A stretch of DNA of 53,118 bases from an uncultured Nitrospira sp. (GTDB taxonomy: Bacteria; Nitrospirota; Nitrospiria; Nitrospirales; Nitrospiraceae): assembly GCA_902500805.1 (NCBI GenBank), contig CABVSA010000016.1:1-53118 (forward strand), written 5' to 3'. This document shows positions 21,638 through 31,048 of the stretch, one piece after another (position 1 is the first letter of the stretch; each line of letters starts with the position of its first letter). The notes beneath the pieces were generated by a model. That model was not told where the DNA came from. It was given only the letters and a program-made list of their open reading frames with translations, and ran no database searches. A program made the position numbers and the translations under genes.

Positions 21638-21904
21638 ATGACTGAGGTGGTAAAACGGCGTCATTGGTACGGTGATGTCGTCAGTAACAAGATGCAGAAG
21701 ACGGTGGTCGTCGTGGTGTCTCGATCAGTTGTTCATCCTATCTACAAGAAAGTACTTAGAAGGGTGACGAGGTTAAAGGCTCACGATGAAGGTGGCATGT
21801 GTAAGATTGGGGATCGCGTGAAGCTGGTTCAAACCCGCCCGTTGAGCAAAGAAAAGAACTGGCGCGTCGTTCAGGTTATGGAGAAGGGGCAGCCTGAAAA
21901 ATAG
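21638..21904 (+). CDS. rpsQ: 30S ribosomal protein S17
   Basis: An 88-residue OB-fold 16S rRNA-binding protein. The early [20 protein letters not shown] stretch and the later [24 protein letters not shown] match the family. ATG 21638 has AAGGAG at 21628-21633. Confidence 0.98.
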   Translation: MTEVVKRRHWYGDVVSNKMQKTVVVVVSRSVVHPIYKKVLRRVTRLKAHDEGGMCKIGDRVKLVQTRPLSKEKNWRVVQVMEKGQPEK

Positions 21905-21954
21905 AAACGTTCTTTTGGTGCCGTTCGATATTTGAGATTCGTAGGAATATATCA

Positions 21955-22323
21955 ATGATTCAGAACTATACATACATGGACGTAGCGGATAACTCCGGGG
22001 CCAAGCAAGCCATGTGCTTTCATGTCTTCGGGGGGACACGTCGTCGCTATGCATCCTTAGGCGATGTCGTTGTCGTGGCTGTCAAGGAGGCTATCCCTCA
22101 GGCGAGTGTGAAGAAGGGAGATGTGAGCCGTGCAGTTATTGTGAGAACCACGAAGGAAGTTCGTCGGGAGGACGGCTCTTACATCAAGTTTGATCGCAAC
22201 GCATGCGTTCTCATTAATAAGGACGGCGAGCCAATTGGCACACGTATCTTTGGCCCCGTCGCACGAGAACTGCGTTGGAAGAAATTCATGAAGATCATCT
22301 CATTGGCACCAGAAGTTTTATAG
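21955..22323 (+). CDS. rplN: 50S ribosomal protein L14
   Basis: A 122-residue protein of the L14-L19 intersubunit bridge. It begins [20 protein letters not shown]. The family signature [20 protein letters not shown] stretch is present as [20 protein letters not shown]. It ends [10 protein letters not shown] as in many bacteria. Confidence 0.99.
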   Translation: MIQNYTYMDVADNSGAKQAMCFHVFGGTRRRYASLGDVVVVAVKEAIPQASVKKGDVSRAVIVRTTKEVRREDGSYIKFDRNACVLINKDGEPIGTRIFGPVARELRWKKFMKIISLAPEVL

Positions 22324-22345
22324 GGTCGAACGAGCGAGGGGCGTT

Positions 22346-22675
22346 GTGCAAGTACTCTCAAAAAGCAGAATTAGAAAAGGCGACACGGTGGTTGTTATTT
22401 CCGGTCGGGAGCGCGGTAAGACGGGGAAGGTCATGTCGGTAGACCTTCGAGCGGGAAAAGTGGTCGTGGAAAAACTGAACATTATGAAACGACACACTAA
22501 ACCTAATCAGAAGGCAAAGCAGGGCGGTATCTTGGAGAGAGAGGCGCCGCTTCAAATTTCTAATGTGATGTTTTTCTGTCCGGTCACGCAGAAGCCGACG
22601 CGGGTAGGAATACGAACTCAAGCCGATGGGCGACGAGTGCGCTTTAGTAAGAAATCTAACGAGATTCTGGAATAG
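22346..22675 (+). CDS. rplX: 50S ribosomal protein L24
   Basis: A 109-residue assembly initiator with a KOW motif ([20 protein letters not shown], about residues 8-27). The start is GTG 22346. The conserved [18 protein letters not shown] stretch follows. rplE starts within 10 bp of the stop. Confidence 0.97.
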   Translation: MQVLSKSRIRKGDTVVVISGRERGKTGKVMSVDLRAGKVVVEKLNIMKRHTKPNQKAKQGGILEREAPLQISNVMFFCPVTQKPTRVGIRTQADGRRVRFSKKSNEILE

Positions 22676-22683
22676 GGTTGGCA

Positions 22684-23328
22684 ATGGCTAAGGAACCAAA
22701 AAGTAAAGCGACAGGTAAACCCACTGAGCGAAAATCAGTAAAGAAAGAGGCACCCCAGCTTGATCAGGGAAGTGCCGAGTCCAAGTTTCGGCCAAGACTT
22801 CGAGATATCTACGAGCAGCAGGTCGTGCCAGCTTTAATGAAGGAATTTGGCTATAAGAATGTCATGCAGGTTCCCAAGCTTGAGCGGGTTGTATTGAACG
22901 TCGGTATGGGTGAGGCAATCCAAAATGTAAAGCTTCTGGAAAGTGCTGTGACTGAATTAGGGATGATTACGGGCCAGAAGCCGGTTGTGACCCGCGCAAA
23001 AAAGGCTATTGCCGGATTCAAGCTCAGGCAGGGTCTTCCTATCGGGGCAAAGGTTACGCTTCGTAGCCGGCGAATGTATGAATTTTTTGACCGATTGGTA
23101 ACGCTAGCGCTTCCTCGAATACGAGATTTTCGTGGCATTTCACCAAAGGCGTTCGATGGTCGAGGTAATTATACCCTTGGGCTGAAGGAACAACTGATTT
23201 TCCCAGAGATTAAGTATGACGAGGTGGCTTCGATTCACGGTATGGACATCACGGTTGTCACCACGGCCAAAACGAACGATGAAGGAAAGTCTTTGTTGAA
23301 GCATCTTGGGATGCCGTTCAGAACATAG
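22684..23328 (+). CDS. rplE: 50S ribosomal protein L5 with N-terminal extension
   Basis: A protein of 214 residues if ATG 22684 is used; an in-frame TTG at 22678 is also possible. The L5 core ([20 protein letters not shown] onward) holds the 5S rRNA-binding signature with [15 protein letters not shown] and [20 protein letters not shown]. The core normally begins within a few residues of the start, but here about 37 Lys/Pro/Ser-rich residues precede it. The extension looks disordered and basic. Confidence 0.96.
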   Translation: MAKEPKSKATGKPTERKSVKKEAPQLDQGSAESKFRPRLRDIYEQQVVPALMKEFGYKNVMQVPKLERVVLNVGMGEAIQNVKLLESAVTELGMITGQKPVVTRAKKAIAGFKLRQGLPIGAKVTLRSRRMYEFFDRLVTLALPRIRDFRGISPKAFDGRGNYTLGLKEQLIFPEIKYDEVASIHGMDITVVTTAKTNDEGKSLLKHLGMPFRT

Positions 23329-23372
23329 CAGCAGCGCGCGTATCGGATGTCAGTTGGACGGAAGGAGTTTCT

Positions 23373-23558
23373 GTGTCACGTTTAGCACTACGAAATAAGG
23401 CTGCGACGAAACCAAAGTTTTCTACCCGCCAGTATCATCGCTGCGGTGTGTGTGGGCGGGTGCGGGGGTATTTGCGTCGGTTTCGAATGTGTCGAATTTG
23501 TTTTCGCCTATTGACGCTCAAGGGTGAGATCCCGGGAGTAAGAAAGTCAAGCTGGTAG
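23373..23558 (+). CDS. rpsN: 30S ribosomal protein S14, zinc-binding (type Z)
   Basis: A 61-residue protein of the short zinc form. Two Cys pairs, CGVC and CRIC, bracket a basic helix; the C-terminus [11 protein letters not shown] is typical. The start is GTG 23373 with GAAGGAG at 23361-23367. It stands between rplE and rpsH as in the spc operon. Confidence 0.98.
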   Translation: MSRLALRNKAATKPKFSTRQYHRCGVCGRVRGYLRRFRMCRICFRLLTLKGEIPGVRKSSW

Positions 23559-23622
23559 GTCGGCGTTTATGGGCAGATGGCAGTCAACAAATGAATAGCA
23601 CTGAGGGGTAGAAGGACATAGC

Positions 23623-24018
23623 ATGGTTACCGATCCAATCGGCGATCTTCTGGTTAGATTGAAAAATGGCGCCCAGCGGCGTTTTGAAACAGTGACGGTT
23701 CCAACCTCAAAGCTCAAACGAGCGATTCTCGAGATTTTGAGGCGAGAGGGATACGTTGAGGGAGTTGAAGATAGCACTGAGGATGGACATCCTGTTCTGC
23801 ATGTGCGCCTTCGCTATATCGGGGAAGGGCAACCCATGATCACGGGGCTCGAGCGAGTCAGTAAGCCAGGCCGGCGGGTCTATGTTGGCAGTCAGGATAT
23901 TCGAAAAGTTCGAAATGGAATTGGTGTATCGATCCTTTCGACGTCTAAGGGAATCATGACGGATCAAGAATCTCGCAAAAGTCATCTCGGGGGCGAGGTT
24001 CTCTGCTCAGTGTGGTAA
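23623..24018 (+). CDS. rpsH: 30S ribosomal protein S8
   Basis: A 131-residue 16S rRNA-binding protein; in some bacteria S8 represses the spc mRNA. It begins MVTDPIGDLLVRLKNG. The C-terminal signature GIGVSILSTSKGIMTDQESR is followed by HLGGEVLCSVW, a canonical ending. ATG 23623 lies in the normal place between rpsN and rplF. Confidence 0.98.
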   Translation: MVTDPIGDLLVRLKNGAQRRFETVTVPTSKLKRAILEILRREGYVEGVEDSTEDGHPVLHVRLRYIGEGQPMITGLERVSKPGRRVYVGSQDIRKVRNGIGVSILSTSKGIMTDQESRKSHLGGEVLCSVW

Positions 24019-24062
24019 GGATATCGGTTGTTCGAACCTCGGGGTGAAGGGTGTAAGAGATC

Positions 24063-24599
24063 ATGTCACGTATTGGGAAAATGCCGATCACCATTCCAGC
24101 CGGAGTGGAAGTGAAGACTGTTGGGGCAACTGTGACTGTGAAGGGTCCCTTAGGGAAATTGGAATGGCCAATGGTCCAGGGGCTTGATGTGGCCATTAAG
24201 GATGGTCAGGTTCTTATCGGTAGATCCAGTGATGATCGTAAGATAAGAGCTTTACATGGACTCACTCGTGCTGAGCTGAGCAACATGGTCCAGGGTGTCA
24301 CGAAGGGGTACGAACGTTCGCTAGAGATCACCGGGGTTGGCTACAAGACGCAGCTTCAAGGTCGGACTTTGAGCTTTAATGTCGGGTATATCAATCCGGT
24401 TCTTTATCAAGTCCCAGCCGGGATTGATGTGAAGGTTGATAAGCAAACCCTCATCAATGTCAAAGGGGTTGACAAGCGATTGGTTGGCCAAGTTGCGGCG
24501 GATTTACGAGCGATTAAACCCCCAGACGTGTATAAGCAAAAAGGTGTTCGTTATGCCGGCGAAACCTTGCGTAAAAAAGAAGGCAAAACTGGGAAGTAG
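24063..24599 (+). CDS. rplF: 50S ribosomal protein L6
   Basis: A 178-residue two-lobed protein near the sarcin-ricin loop. It begins MSRIGKMPITIPAGVEV. The C-terminal signature RAIKPPDVYKQKGVRYAGE is intact. rplR starts 9 bp after the stop. Confidence 0.99.
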   Translation: MSRIGKMPITIPAGVEVKTVGATVTVKGPLGKLEWPMVQGLDVAIKDGQVLIGRSSDDRKIRALHGLTRAELSNMVQGVTKGYERSLEITGVGYKTQLQGRTLSFNVGYINPVLYQVPAGIDVKVDKQTLINVKGVDKRLVGQVAADLRAIKPPDVYKQKGVRYAGETLRKKEGKTGK

Positions 24600-24608
24600 G
24601 AACTGACA

Positions 24609-24974
24609 ATGAATGCTGCAGATAAATTTCGACAACTAGAACGGCGGCGCAAGCGCGTACGCCAGACGATTCTTGGCACATCTGAGCGTCCTCGTCTGAA
24701 TGTTTTTAGGAGCACAGCTCATATCTATGCCCAGGTGATTGATGATATTCGAGGAACCACTCTTGCTGCGGCGTCCTCTCTGGATAAGTCGATTCGTACA
24801 ACCATCAAGTCAACAGGTGGAATTGAGGCGGCCAAAGCTGTAGGGAAGTTGATCGCCGATCGGGCTAAAGCCGTGAAGGTGACGGCGGTGGTCTTTGATC
24901 GGGGTGGCCGAATGTACCACGGCCGCATCAAAGCATTGGCTGACGCATCTCGTGAGGGTGGCCTGCGATTTTAA
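24609..24974 (+). CDS. rplR: 50S ribosomal protein L18
   Basis: A 121-residue 5S rRNA-binding protein. The basic N-terminus is followed by [20 protein letters not shown], and the C-terminus has [20 protein letters not shown] and REGGLRF, both diagnostic. ATG 24609 follows GTAGGAAC. Confidence 0.98.
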   Translation: MNAADKFRQLERRRKRVRQTILGTSERPRLNVFRSTAHIYAQVIDDIRGTTLAAASSLDKSIRTTIKSTGGIEAAKAVGKLIADRAKAVKVTAVVFDRGGRMYHGRIKALADASREGGLRF

Positions 24975-25064
24975 CGGAACACCCTAAGCTGCATGAGCGT
25001 GTAGGGTCGGTGACGATTCCTTAATATCGGAAATTAACTGAACGTTGGACTGAGGGGTGAGAGC

Positions 25065-25574
25065 GTGCGAGTCAATCCCGATGAGCTAAGCCTAAAGGAT
25101 AAAGTAGTGTTTATCAATCGAGTGGCAAAAGTTGTTAAAGGTGGGAAGCGCTTTAATTTTTGCGCGCTCGTGGTGGTTGGTGATGGTCATGGATGGGTTG
25201 GGATTGGTAAGGGCAAGGCTGCAGAGGTGCCCGTTGCGATTTCAAAAGCCGTGGAGCAGGCAAAGAAGCATCTTGTCCACGTTCCTCTGAAAGGTGGGAC
25301 GATTCCGCATGAAGTTCATGGTCTCTTTGGGGCAGAGCATGTCATGTTAAAGCCTGCTGTCGATGGGACGGGGATTATCGCGGGAGGCGCGGTTCGTGCG
25401 GTTGTGGAATTGGTTGGTGCTCACAATGTTATCGCGAAGACCTTGGGGCGTGGGAATCCGTTCAATACGGTTCGTGCTACCCTCGATGGTCTCACGCAAT
25501 TGAGAAATGTCGAGGATGTGCTTCGCCACCGTCGGCAGCCGACGGTGGAAGGGCATGAAAGGGCTACGGTCTGA
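25065..25574 (+). CDS. rpsE: 30S ribosomal protein S5
   Basis: A 169-residue fidelity protein. The S5 RNA-binding domain begins [20 protein letters not shown] and carries [20 protein letters not shown]. The C-terminal domain has [20 protein letters not shown]. The start is GTG 25065 after GAGGGGTGAG. The stop TGA shares its A with the rpmD ATG. Confidence 0.98.
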   Translation: MRVNPDELSLKDKVVFINRVAKVVKGGKRFNFCALVVVGDGHGWVGIGKGKAAEVPVAISKAVEQAKKHLVHVPLKGGTIPHEVHGLFGAEHVMLKPAVDGTGIIAGGAVRAVVELVGAHNVIAKTLGRGNPFNTVRATLDGLTQLRNVEDVLRHRRQPTVEGHERATV

Positions 25575-25792
25575 TGGGAACGACAGCGGCAAAAAAAAAG
25601 GCAGCCCCTGAGGGGCAGTGTGTGCAGGTGACGTTACGGCGAAGTCCAATTGGTACACCGCAAAGCCATCGGCTTGTTCTGCGTGGATTAGGCCTACGGC
25701 ATATTCGTCAGACGGTGATACGTCCGGACACGCCCCAAGTGCAAGGGATGATTCGAAAGGTTGGCTATCTGCTCGAGGTTGGACGTCCATGA
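25574..25792 (+). CDS. rpmD: 50S ribosomal protein L30
   Basis: A 72-residue protein, slightly long because of about 14 Lys/Ala-rich residues before the L30 core. The core [20 protein letters not shown] and the following [20 protein letters not shown] are clear. Start and stop overlap the neighbours rpsE (TGATG) and rplO (ATGA), which suggests translational coupling. Confidence 0.96.
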   Translation: MGTTAAKKKAAPEGQCVQVTLRRSPIGTPQSHRLVLRGLGLRHIRQTVIRPDTPQVQGMIRKVGYLLEVGRP

Positions 25793-26238
25793 ATCTTCAT
25801 AATTTGGCTCCAGCACCAGGATCAAAAAAGCGTCGAAAACGGATCGGGCGAGGACCAGGCTCTGGCCATGGAAAGACCGCAACCAAAGGACATAAGGGAA
25901 TATTAGCACGGTCTGGTGGAGGGAAGCGTCCCGGGTTTGAGGGTGGCCAAATGCCATTGGTCAGAAGGCTGCCAAAGTTTGGCTTCACAAATCCATCGCG
26001 GATTGAGTATTCCATTGTCAATCTGAAGAGTTTTGAGCAGTGGGCAGGGGAAGGGACGGTTACACCTCAGGCGATGGTTGATGCTGGGCTGATCAAGCGG
26101 AAGCGGCTGCCGATCAAAATCCTCGGCGTTGGTGAATTGAAGAAATCATTGGTCGTTCAGGCGCACAAGTTCAGTAAATCGGCGGAAGCGAAGATTCAAG
26201 CGGCTGGCGGGAGAGTTGAGGTTATCGGCGGTGCTTGA
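25789..26238 (+). CDS. rplO: 50S ribosomal protein L15
   Basis: A 149-residue late assembly protein. ATG 25789 gives [20 protein letters not shown], followed by [18 protein letters not shown], the family hallmark; the longer open frame upstream overlaps rpmD and is not needed. The C-terminal signature ends in [11 protein letters not shown]. The last 8 nt overlap secY. Confidence 0.98.
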   Translation: MNLHNLAPAPGSKKRRKRIGRGPGSGHGKTATKGHKGILARSGGGKRPGFEGGQMPLVRRLPKFGFTNPSRIEYSIVNLKSFEQWAGEGTVTPQAMVDAGLIKRKRLPIKILGVGELKKSLVVQAHKFSKSAEAKIQAAGGRVEVIGGA

Positions 26239-27550
26239 ACGTCTTCTGACTAGTTTTCAGAATATCTTTAAGATCCCTGAGCTGCGTACTCGAGTCTTGT
26301 TCACGCTCGGTATGCTGGTAGTGTATCGAATCGGATCTCATATTCCAACGCCTGGGATCAACGGTGAAGCCCTCTCCGATTTCCTGCAAAAACAAGGTGG
26401 ATCGTTACTCGGGTTCCTGGATATTTTTTCTGGCGGTTCTCTGTCTCGGTTGACGATCTTTGCGCTCGGCATCATGCCGTATATCAGTGCATCGATTATT
26501 CTCCAGCTGCTCACGGTCGTCATCCCGCATTTGACGAAACTCGCTAAGGAAGGTGAACGGGGTCGTAAGAAAATTATTCAATATACCCGATTCGGGACTA
26601 TCGGCATTGCATTGATTCAGGGGTTTGGGATTGCCATCGGACTCGAGCAAATGAATCAAGGGGCCTTCGTCCTGAACGCAGGCTGGGGATTCCGTCTGAT
26701 GACGGTGATCACCCTTACTGCAGGCACCGGATTCTTGATGTGGTTGGGTGAGCAAATCACTGAACGAGGGATTGGCAACGGGATATCCCTGATCATTTTT
26801 GCCGGGATCGTGGCTCGTTTACCTGCGGCAGTGGCTCAGACCTACAATCTATACGAAATCGGGCAGCTCAATGCATTTTTGCTGGTTGGGTTGGCGCTCT
26901 TGATGGTTGCGGTGGTTGCTGCGATTGTATTCCTGGAAAGTGGTCGCAGGAAAATACCGGTCCAATACGCAAAACGTGTGATTGGACGGCGTGTGTACGG
27001 TGGGCAAAGCACACATATCCCCCTGAAGATCAATACTGCTGGTGTTATTCCTCCAATCTTTGCCTCATCAATCATAGCCTTTCCTGCCACGATCGCAGGT
27101 TTTTTTGAGACTCCTTGGGTTCAAGCCATTGGCGCACAGCTGGCGCCGGGATCACTTCTATACACACTGATGTATGTTGGCTTGATTGTCTTCTTTTGTT
27201 TTTTCTATACCGCAGTTGTTCTCAATCCTGTCGACATGGCCGACAATATGAAAAAGTATGGTGGATTCATTCCAGGCATTCGGCCGGGTCAGCGAACCTC
27301 TGACTATATCTATAGCGTATTGACGAAAATTACCTTTGCCGGTGCCATGTATCTCGCCATTGTGTGCGTGATCCCTGAGCTTTTGATCTACAAGCTGAAC
27401 GTGCCGTTTTATTTTGGTGGTACGTCGCTGCTGATTGTTATTGGCGTTGGTTTGGATACAGCTCAACAAATTGAGTCTCATATGCTTATGCGCAATTACG
27501 AGGGGTTTCTCGGAAAGGGCATGGCTCCACTGAGAGGGAGAAGTAGTTAG
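26231..27550 (+). CDS. secY: Preprotein translocase subunit SecY
   Basis: A 439-residue channel protein with ten membrane segments. I chose GTG 26231, which gives (M)[20 protein letters not shown], the normal SecY start, and overlaps rplO by 8 nt; an in-frame TTG at 26216 is less likely. Signatures are MPYISASIILQLLTVV (segment 2) and the cytoplasmic loops carrying KYGGFIPGIRPGQRT. adk starts 3 nt after its stop. Confidence 0.98.
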   Translation: MLERLLTSFQNIFKIPELRTRVLFTLGMLVVYRIGSHIPTPGINGEALSDFLQKQGGSLLGFLDIFSGGSLSRLTIFALGIMPYISASIILQLLTVVIPHLTKLAKEGERGRKKIIQYTRFGTIGIALIQGFGIAIGLEQMNQGAFVLNAGWGFRLMTVITLTAGTGFLMWLGEQITERGIGNGISLIIFAGIVARLPAAVAQTYNLYEIGQLNAFLLVGLALLMVAVVAAIVFLESGRRKIPVQYAKRVIGRRVYGGQSTHIPLKINTAGVIPPIFASSIIAFPATIAGFFETPWVQAIGAQLAPGSLLYTLMYVGLIVFFCFFYTAVVLNPVDMADNMKKYGGFIPGIRPGQRTSDYIYSVLTKITFAGAMYLAIVCVIPELLIYKLNVPFYFGGTSLLIVIGVGLDTAQQIESHMLMRNYEGFLGKGMAPLRGRSS

Positions 27551-27552
27551 TT

Positions 27553-28209
27553 ATGCGGGTAGTCTTTCTTGGGGCTCCCGGCGTTGGGAAGGGCACACAG
27601 GCCGATAAAATTGTAGCCCAGTATCACATCGCCAAGATTTCAACAGGGGATTTGCTCAGGGCAGCTGTTCGCAATAAAACCTCGCTTGGATTGGAAGCTA
27701 AAGGACACATGGATCAGGGCCGTCTCGTTCCCGATTCAGTGGTCATCGGATTGGTAAAGGAAAAGCTGACCGAATTAACACACTCGAAAGAGTTCATCCT
27801 TGATGGGTTTCCGAGAAACGTTTCTCAGGCAGAAGCTCTAGCAGCTGTTTTGGATGGCCATGAAATCAAGCTGGATCGGGTCATTAATTTTAGAGTTTCG
27901 AGGGATGAGATCATTAAGCGATTGAGTGGACGGCGGAGTTGTCAAAAGTGTCAAGCCACGTATCATGTGGATTTTGCCCCATCAAAGAATGGCACGGCTT
28001 GTGATCGCTGTAGTGAACTCTTAGTTCAACGAAGTGACGATCAGCGAGAGGCAGTTGAGACACGCCTCCAGGTGTATGAAGAGCAGACGGCCCCATTGAT
28101 CAATTTTTATGAACAGCGGCAATTATTGTCCCATCTGAATGGCGCTGAACCGGTCGAGGTTGTCTATCAAGAGCTTGTACGCATTCTGTCGGCATACCAA
28201 ACGGCATGA
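27553..28209 (+). CDS. adk: Adenylate kinase (zinc-lid type)
   Basis: A 218-residue enzyme converting ATP + AMP to 2 ADP. P-loop GAPGVGKGTQ is at residues 7-16, and the FILDGFPRNVSQAEAL signature lies near residue 80. It is the long form with a lid holding four cysteines in CQKC and CDRC, a structural zinc site. The stop overlaps the map ATG (ATGA). It follows secY as in many spc operons. Confidence 0.98.
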   Translation: MRVVFLGAPGVGKGTQADKIVAQYHIAKISTGDLLRAAVRNKTSLGLEAKGHMDQGRLVPDSVVIGLVKEKLTELTHSKEFILDGFPRNVSQAEALAAVLDGHEIKLDRVINFRVSRDEIIKRLSGRRSCQKCQATYHVDFAPSKNGTACDRCSELLVQRSDDQREAVETRLQVYEEQTAPLINFYEQRQLLSHLNGAEPVEVVYQELVRILSAYQTA

Positions 28210-28964
28210 TCATTCTGAAAACGCCAGCCGAAATCGAAGTTATGGCGGCGGCTTCCCGGGTGGTTGCAGAGGCATTGGAGATTGTGAAAGAGGCAGTTCG
28301 GTCTGGTATTAGTACAGACGAACTCGATCTAATCGCTGAAAGGGAAATTAAGTCGCGCGGGGCAATTCCAGCATTTAAAGGGTATAGGAATTACCCGAAA
28401 ACGCTTTGTGCCTCTATTAATGAGCAGGTCGTTCATGGGATTCCATCCAAACGGAAATTGAAGGATGGAGATATCATCGGGTTGGATCTTGGAGCGATTG
28501 TGGGGGGATTTTACGGCGATTCTGCCGTGACGGTTGCAGTTGGTCGAATCGCTCCAGAAGCGGAGAAGTTGGTAGAGGTGACAAGGGAAGCGCTTTACCT
28601 TGGGATCAGGCAAGCGGTTGTTGGGAATCGGTTGACGGATATCTCGCACGCCGTGCAGGTTTATGTAGAGGCAGCTGGGTTTTCAGTCGTCACGGAGTTT
28701 GTGGGCCATGGCATTGGGCGGCAGTTACACGAAGAGCCTCAAGTCCCTAACTACGGGAAGTCCGGACAAGGGCCTCGATTACAGTCTGGGATGGTTTTGG
28801 CGATTGAACCAATGGTGAATATGGGGCGGAGTGCCGTTCGTGTCCTTGATGATCGATGGACGGCAGTCACTGTGGATGGGAGCCTATCAGCGCACTTTGA
28901 ACATACCATTGCCATACAGCCAACGGGCGCACCTCGTATCTTGAGTGAGTTGGAGAAGCGTTAG
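28206..28964 (+). CDS. map: Methionine aminopeptidase, type I
   Basis: A 252-residue enzyme removing the N-terminal methionine from new proteins. Metal ligands of the family can be placed: Asp in [20 protein letters not shown] (two Asp), His in [20 protein letters not shown], Glu in [10 protein letters not shown] and Glu in HFEHTIAI. It lacks an N-terminal zinc-finger extension. Coupled to adk by a 4-nt overlap. Confidence 0.98.
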   Translation: MIILKTPAEIEVMAAASRVVAEALEIVKEAVRSGISTDELDLIAEREIKSRGAIPAFKGYRNYPKTLCASINEQVVHGIPSKRKLKDGDIIGLDLGAIVGGFYGDSAVTVAVGRIAPEAEKLVEVTREALYLGIRQAVVGNRLTDISHAVQVYVEAAGFSVVTEFVGHGIGRQLHEEPQVPNYGKSGQGPRLQSGMVLAIEPMVNMGRSAVRVLDDRWTAVTVDGSLSAHFEHTIAIQPTGAPRILSELEKR

Positions 28965-28996
28965 ACTACCGTTATCAAGAGGGTACAGCCACAGAT

Positions 28997-29215
28997 ATGG
29001 CAAAAGAAGATATCATTGAGGTTCAAGGTTCAGTCGCTGAGACGCTTCCCAATGCCATGTTCCGCGTCAAACTTGAAAACGGCCATATCATATTGGCTCA
29101 TATCTCTGGGAAAATGCGTATGCATTTCATCCGTATTTTGCCGGGTGATAAAGTCACGGTGGAGATGTCTCCGTACGATTTGACCAGAGGTCGAATCACC
29201 TATCGATTTAAGTAA
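28997..29215 (+). CDS. infA: Translation initiation factor IF-1
   Basis: A 72-residue OB-fold factor that binds the A site of the 30S subunit. The sequence [20 protein letters not shown] and the later [20 protein letters not shown] are almost canonical, ending RGRITYRFK. Normal length. It lies between map and rpmJ. Confidence 0.98.
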   Translation: MAKEDIIEVQGSVAETLPNAMFRVKLENGHIILAHISGKMRMHFIRILPGDKVTVEMSPYDLTRGRITYRFK

Positions 29216-29233
29216 CGGGAGTTGAGAATTGCC

Positions 29234-29347
29234 ATGAAGGTCAAGTCGTCAGTGAAGCCTATTTGCGCGAAGTGCAAGGTCGTTCGCCGTCGTGGTGTCG
29301 TGCGAATCCTCTGTAAAAATCCGCGACATAAGCAGCGACAAGGATAG
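29234..29347 (+). CDS. rpmJ: 50S ribosomal protein L36
   Basis: A 37-residue protein starting [20 protein letters not shown]. The zinc ligands C-x2-C, a later Cys and His ([17 protein letters not shown]) are all kept, so it is the zinc form. ATG 29234 follows GGGAGTTGAGA. It lies between infA and rpsM, the standard alpha-operon place. Confidence 0.97.
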   Translation: MKVKSSVKPICAKCKVVRRRGVVRILCKNPRHKQRQG

Positions 29348-29446
29348 CCGTGGAGTGGCGGCATGGGTGATGCCGAGTTCTGAACATGTAGAGTCAGGAG
29401 AGCGGTGCAGCTCGCTCGTACCTGACTGCTCGTATCTGGAGGAAGA

Positions 29447-29845
29447 ATGGCACGTATTGCTGGTGTCGATTTACCAAGGAATAAACGAACGGACATCGGG
29501 TTGACGTATGTCTACGGAATTGGGCGGACCTCAGCTCGGCAGATTCTCGCTGAAGCCGGTATTGATGGGGCCGTTCGTATCAAAGATTTGAGCGAAGACA
29601 AGATTGTAAAATTACGTGAAATCATTGAGCGTGATTACCGAGTCGAGGGCGATCTTCGGAAAGAGGTGTCATTAAACATCAAGCGGCTGGTAGATTCCGG
29701 GACTTACCGAGGTCTCCGACATCGAAAAGGCTTGCCTGTTCGAGGTCAGCGGACCAAAACAAATGCGAGAACTCGGAAAGGACGTCGTGCCGGTGTGAGT
29801 AGTAAGCCAAGACCGACCGCAGGCAAACCAGTGGCCCGTCCGTAG
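29447..29845 (+). CDS. rpsM: 30S ribosomal protein S13
   Basis: A 132-residue head protein that contacts the P-site tRNA and 50S. It begins [14 protein letters not shown]. The signature [20 protein letters not shown] is followed by [12 protein letters not shown]. About 13 extra C-terminal Pro/Lys-rich residues lengthen it slightly. ATG 29447 follows GGAGGAAGA. Confidence 0.98.
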   Translation: MARIAGVDLPRNKRTDIGLTYVYGIGRTSARQILAEAGIDGAVRIKDLSEDKIVKLREIIERDYRVEGDLRKEVSLNIKRLVDSGTYRGLRHRKGLPVRGQRTKTNARTRKGRRAGVSSKPRPTAGKPVARP

Positions 29846-29872
29846 TCTACTCCACCATCGAGAGGAGCGAGT

Positions 29873-30256
29873 ATGAGTGTGAAAAAAGGCAAGAAAAAAG
29901 AGCGCCGAATCGTTCAGAGTGGAGTGGCTCATGTTCAGGCGTCTTTCAATAATACCATTGTGACCATCACCGATATGAGCGGTAATACGGTGGTCTGGGC
30001 AAGTGCCGGGAATCAGGGGTTTAAAGGTTCACGCAAGAGCACTCCCTTTGCTGCTCAGCGCGCTGGAGAGGCAGCAGCGAGAAAGGCAATGGAAAGTGGA
30101 ATGCGTCAGATTGACGTGTATGTGAATGGGCCTGGATCGGGGCGAGAGTCGGCGATTCGGTCTCTGCAGGGAGCAGGGTTGCGGATCAACATGATTCGCG
30201 ATGTCACGCCAATTCCACATAATGGGTGCCGTCCACCCAAGCGACGTCGAGTCTAA
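29873..30256 (+). CDS. rpsK: 30S ribosomal protein S11
   Basis: A 127-residue platform protein near the E-site mRNA. Conserved parts are [20 protein letters not shown] and [19 protein letters not shown], ending [18 protein letters not shown]. Lysine-rich N-terminus is normal. It follows rpsM by 27 bp. Confidence 0.99.
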   Translation: MSVKKGKKKERRIVQSGVAHVQASFNNTIVTITDMSGNTVVWASAGNQGFKGSRKSTPFAAQRAGEAAARKAMESGMRQIDVYVNGPGSGRESAIRSLQGAGLRINMIRDVTPIPHNGCRPPKRRRV

Positions 30257-30345
30257 TTCATGCGAGCGAATGAGTCGTAGAGGTTTAGGGTTTCAGGTGG
30301 TGGGATAGTCAACGACTCGGGCAGCTCTTTTCCGAGGAGGCATCA

Positions 30346-30972
30346 GTGGCAAAGTATCGTGGTCCTGTCTGTCGGTTATGTCGGCGCGAAGGTGAAAAGC
30401 TCTTTTTGAAAGGCACGCGCTGCATGACGGAAAAATGTGCGATCGAACGCCGAAGCTATCCCCCTGGGCAACATGGACAGGGGCGCCAAAGGACATCCGA
30501 CTATAGCCTACAGCTTCGTGAGAAGCAAAAACTCCGTCGGATTTATGGCCTTCAGGAGTGTCAATTTCGAGGGGTATTCGAACGTGCCGAACGGCAGACT
30601 GGAGTCACGGGAGATGCGCTATTGCGTCTCCTTGAATGTCGTTTGGACAATGTCACCTATCGCCTGGGATTTGGGGCTTCGCGCAAGCAGGCTCGCCAGC
30701 TCGTCAGTCACGGTCATTTCAAGTTGAATGGCAAGAAGATTACAGTGGCCGGTGCCTTAGTGAAGCCGGGCGATATTATCGAAATTCGGGAGAGGAGTCG
30801 AGATCTCGTAGCGATTCTGGCGGCCTTAGAGTCAGTTGATAGTCGTGGAATCCCAGACTGGCTGGAGCTTGATCGTGGGGCATTCAAAGGGATTGTCCGG
30901 GCGCTTCCCGCTAAGGACCAAATTACGTTGCCAGTGAACGAACAGATGGTGGTGGAATTATACTCTCGATAG
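30346..30972 (+). CDS. rpsD: 30S ribosomal protein S4 (zinc form)
   Basis: A 208-residue primary assembly protein, which in some bacteria represses the alpha operon. The start is GTG 30346 with GAGGAGG at 30334-30340. The N-terminal zinc site is complete: CRLC, later CMTEKC. The S4 domain shows as CRLDNVTYRLGFGASRKQAR followed by QLVSHGHFKLNG. It precedes rpoA. Confidence 0.98.
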   Translation: MAKYRGPVCRLCRREGEKLFLKGTRCMTEKCAIERRSYPPGQHGQGRQRTSDYSLQLREKQKLRRIYGLQECQFRGVFERAERQTGVTGDALLRLLECRLDNVTYRLGFGASRKQARQLVSHGHFKLNGKKITVAGALVKPGDIIEIRERSRDLVAILAALESVDSRGIPDWLELDRGAFKGIVRALPAKDQITLPVNEQMVVELYSR

Positions 30973-31048
30973 CCCACGGGTCTGGTTGTTATTCGGTCAG
31001 GTGTAAGCCGTCAATGTGTTTGTCACTCGATGGTATGGAGGGTGGGTC

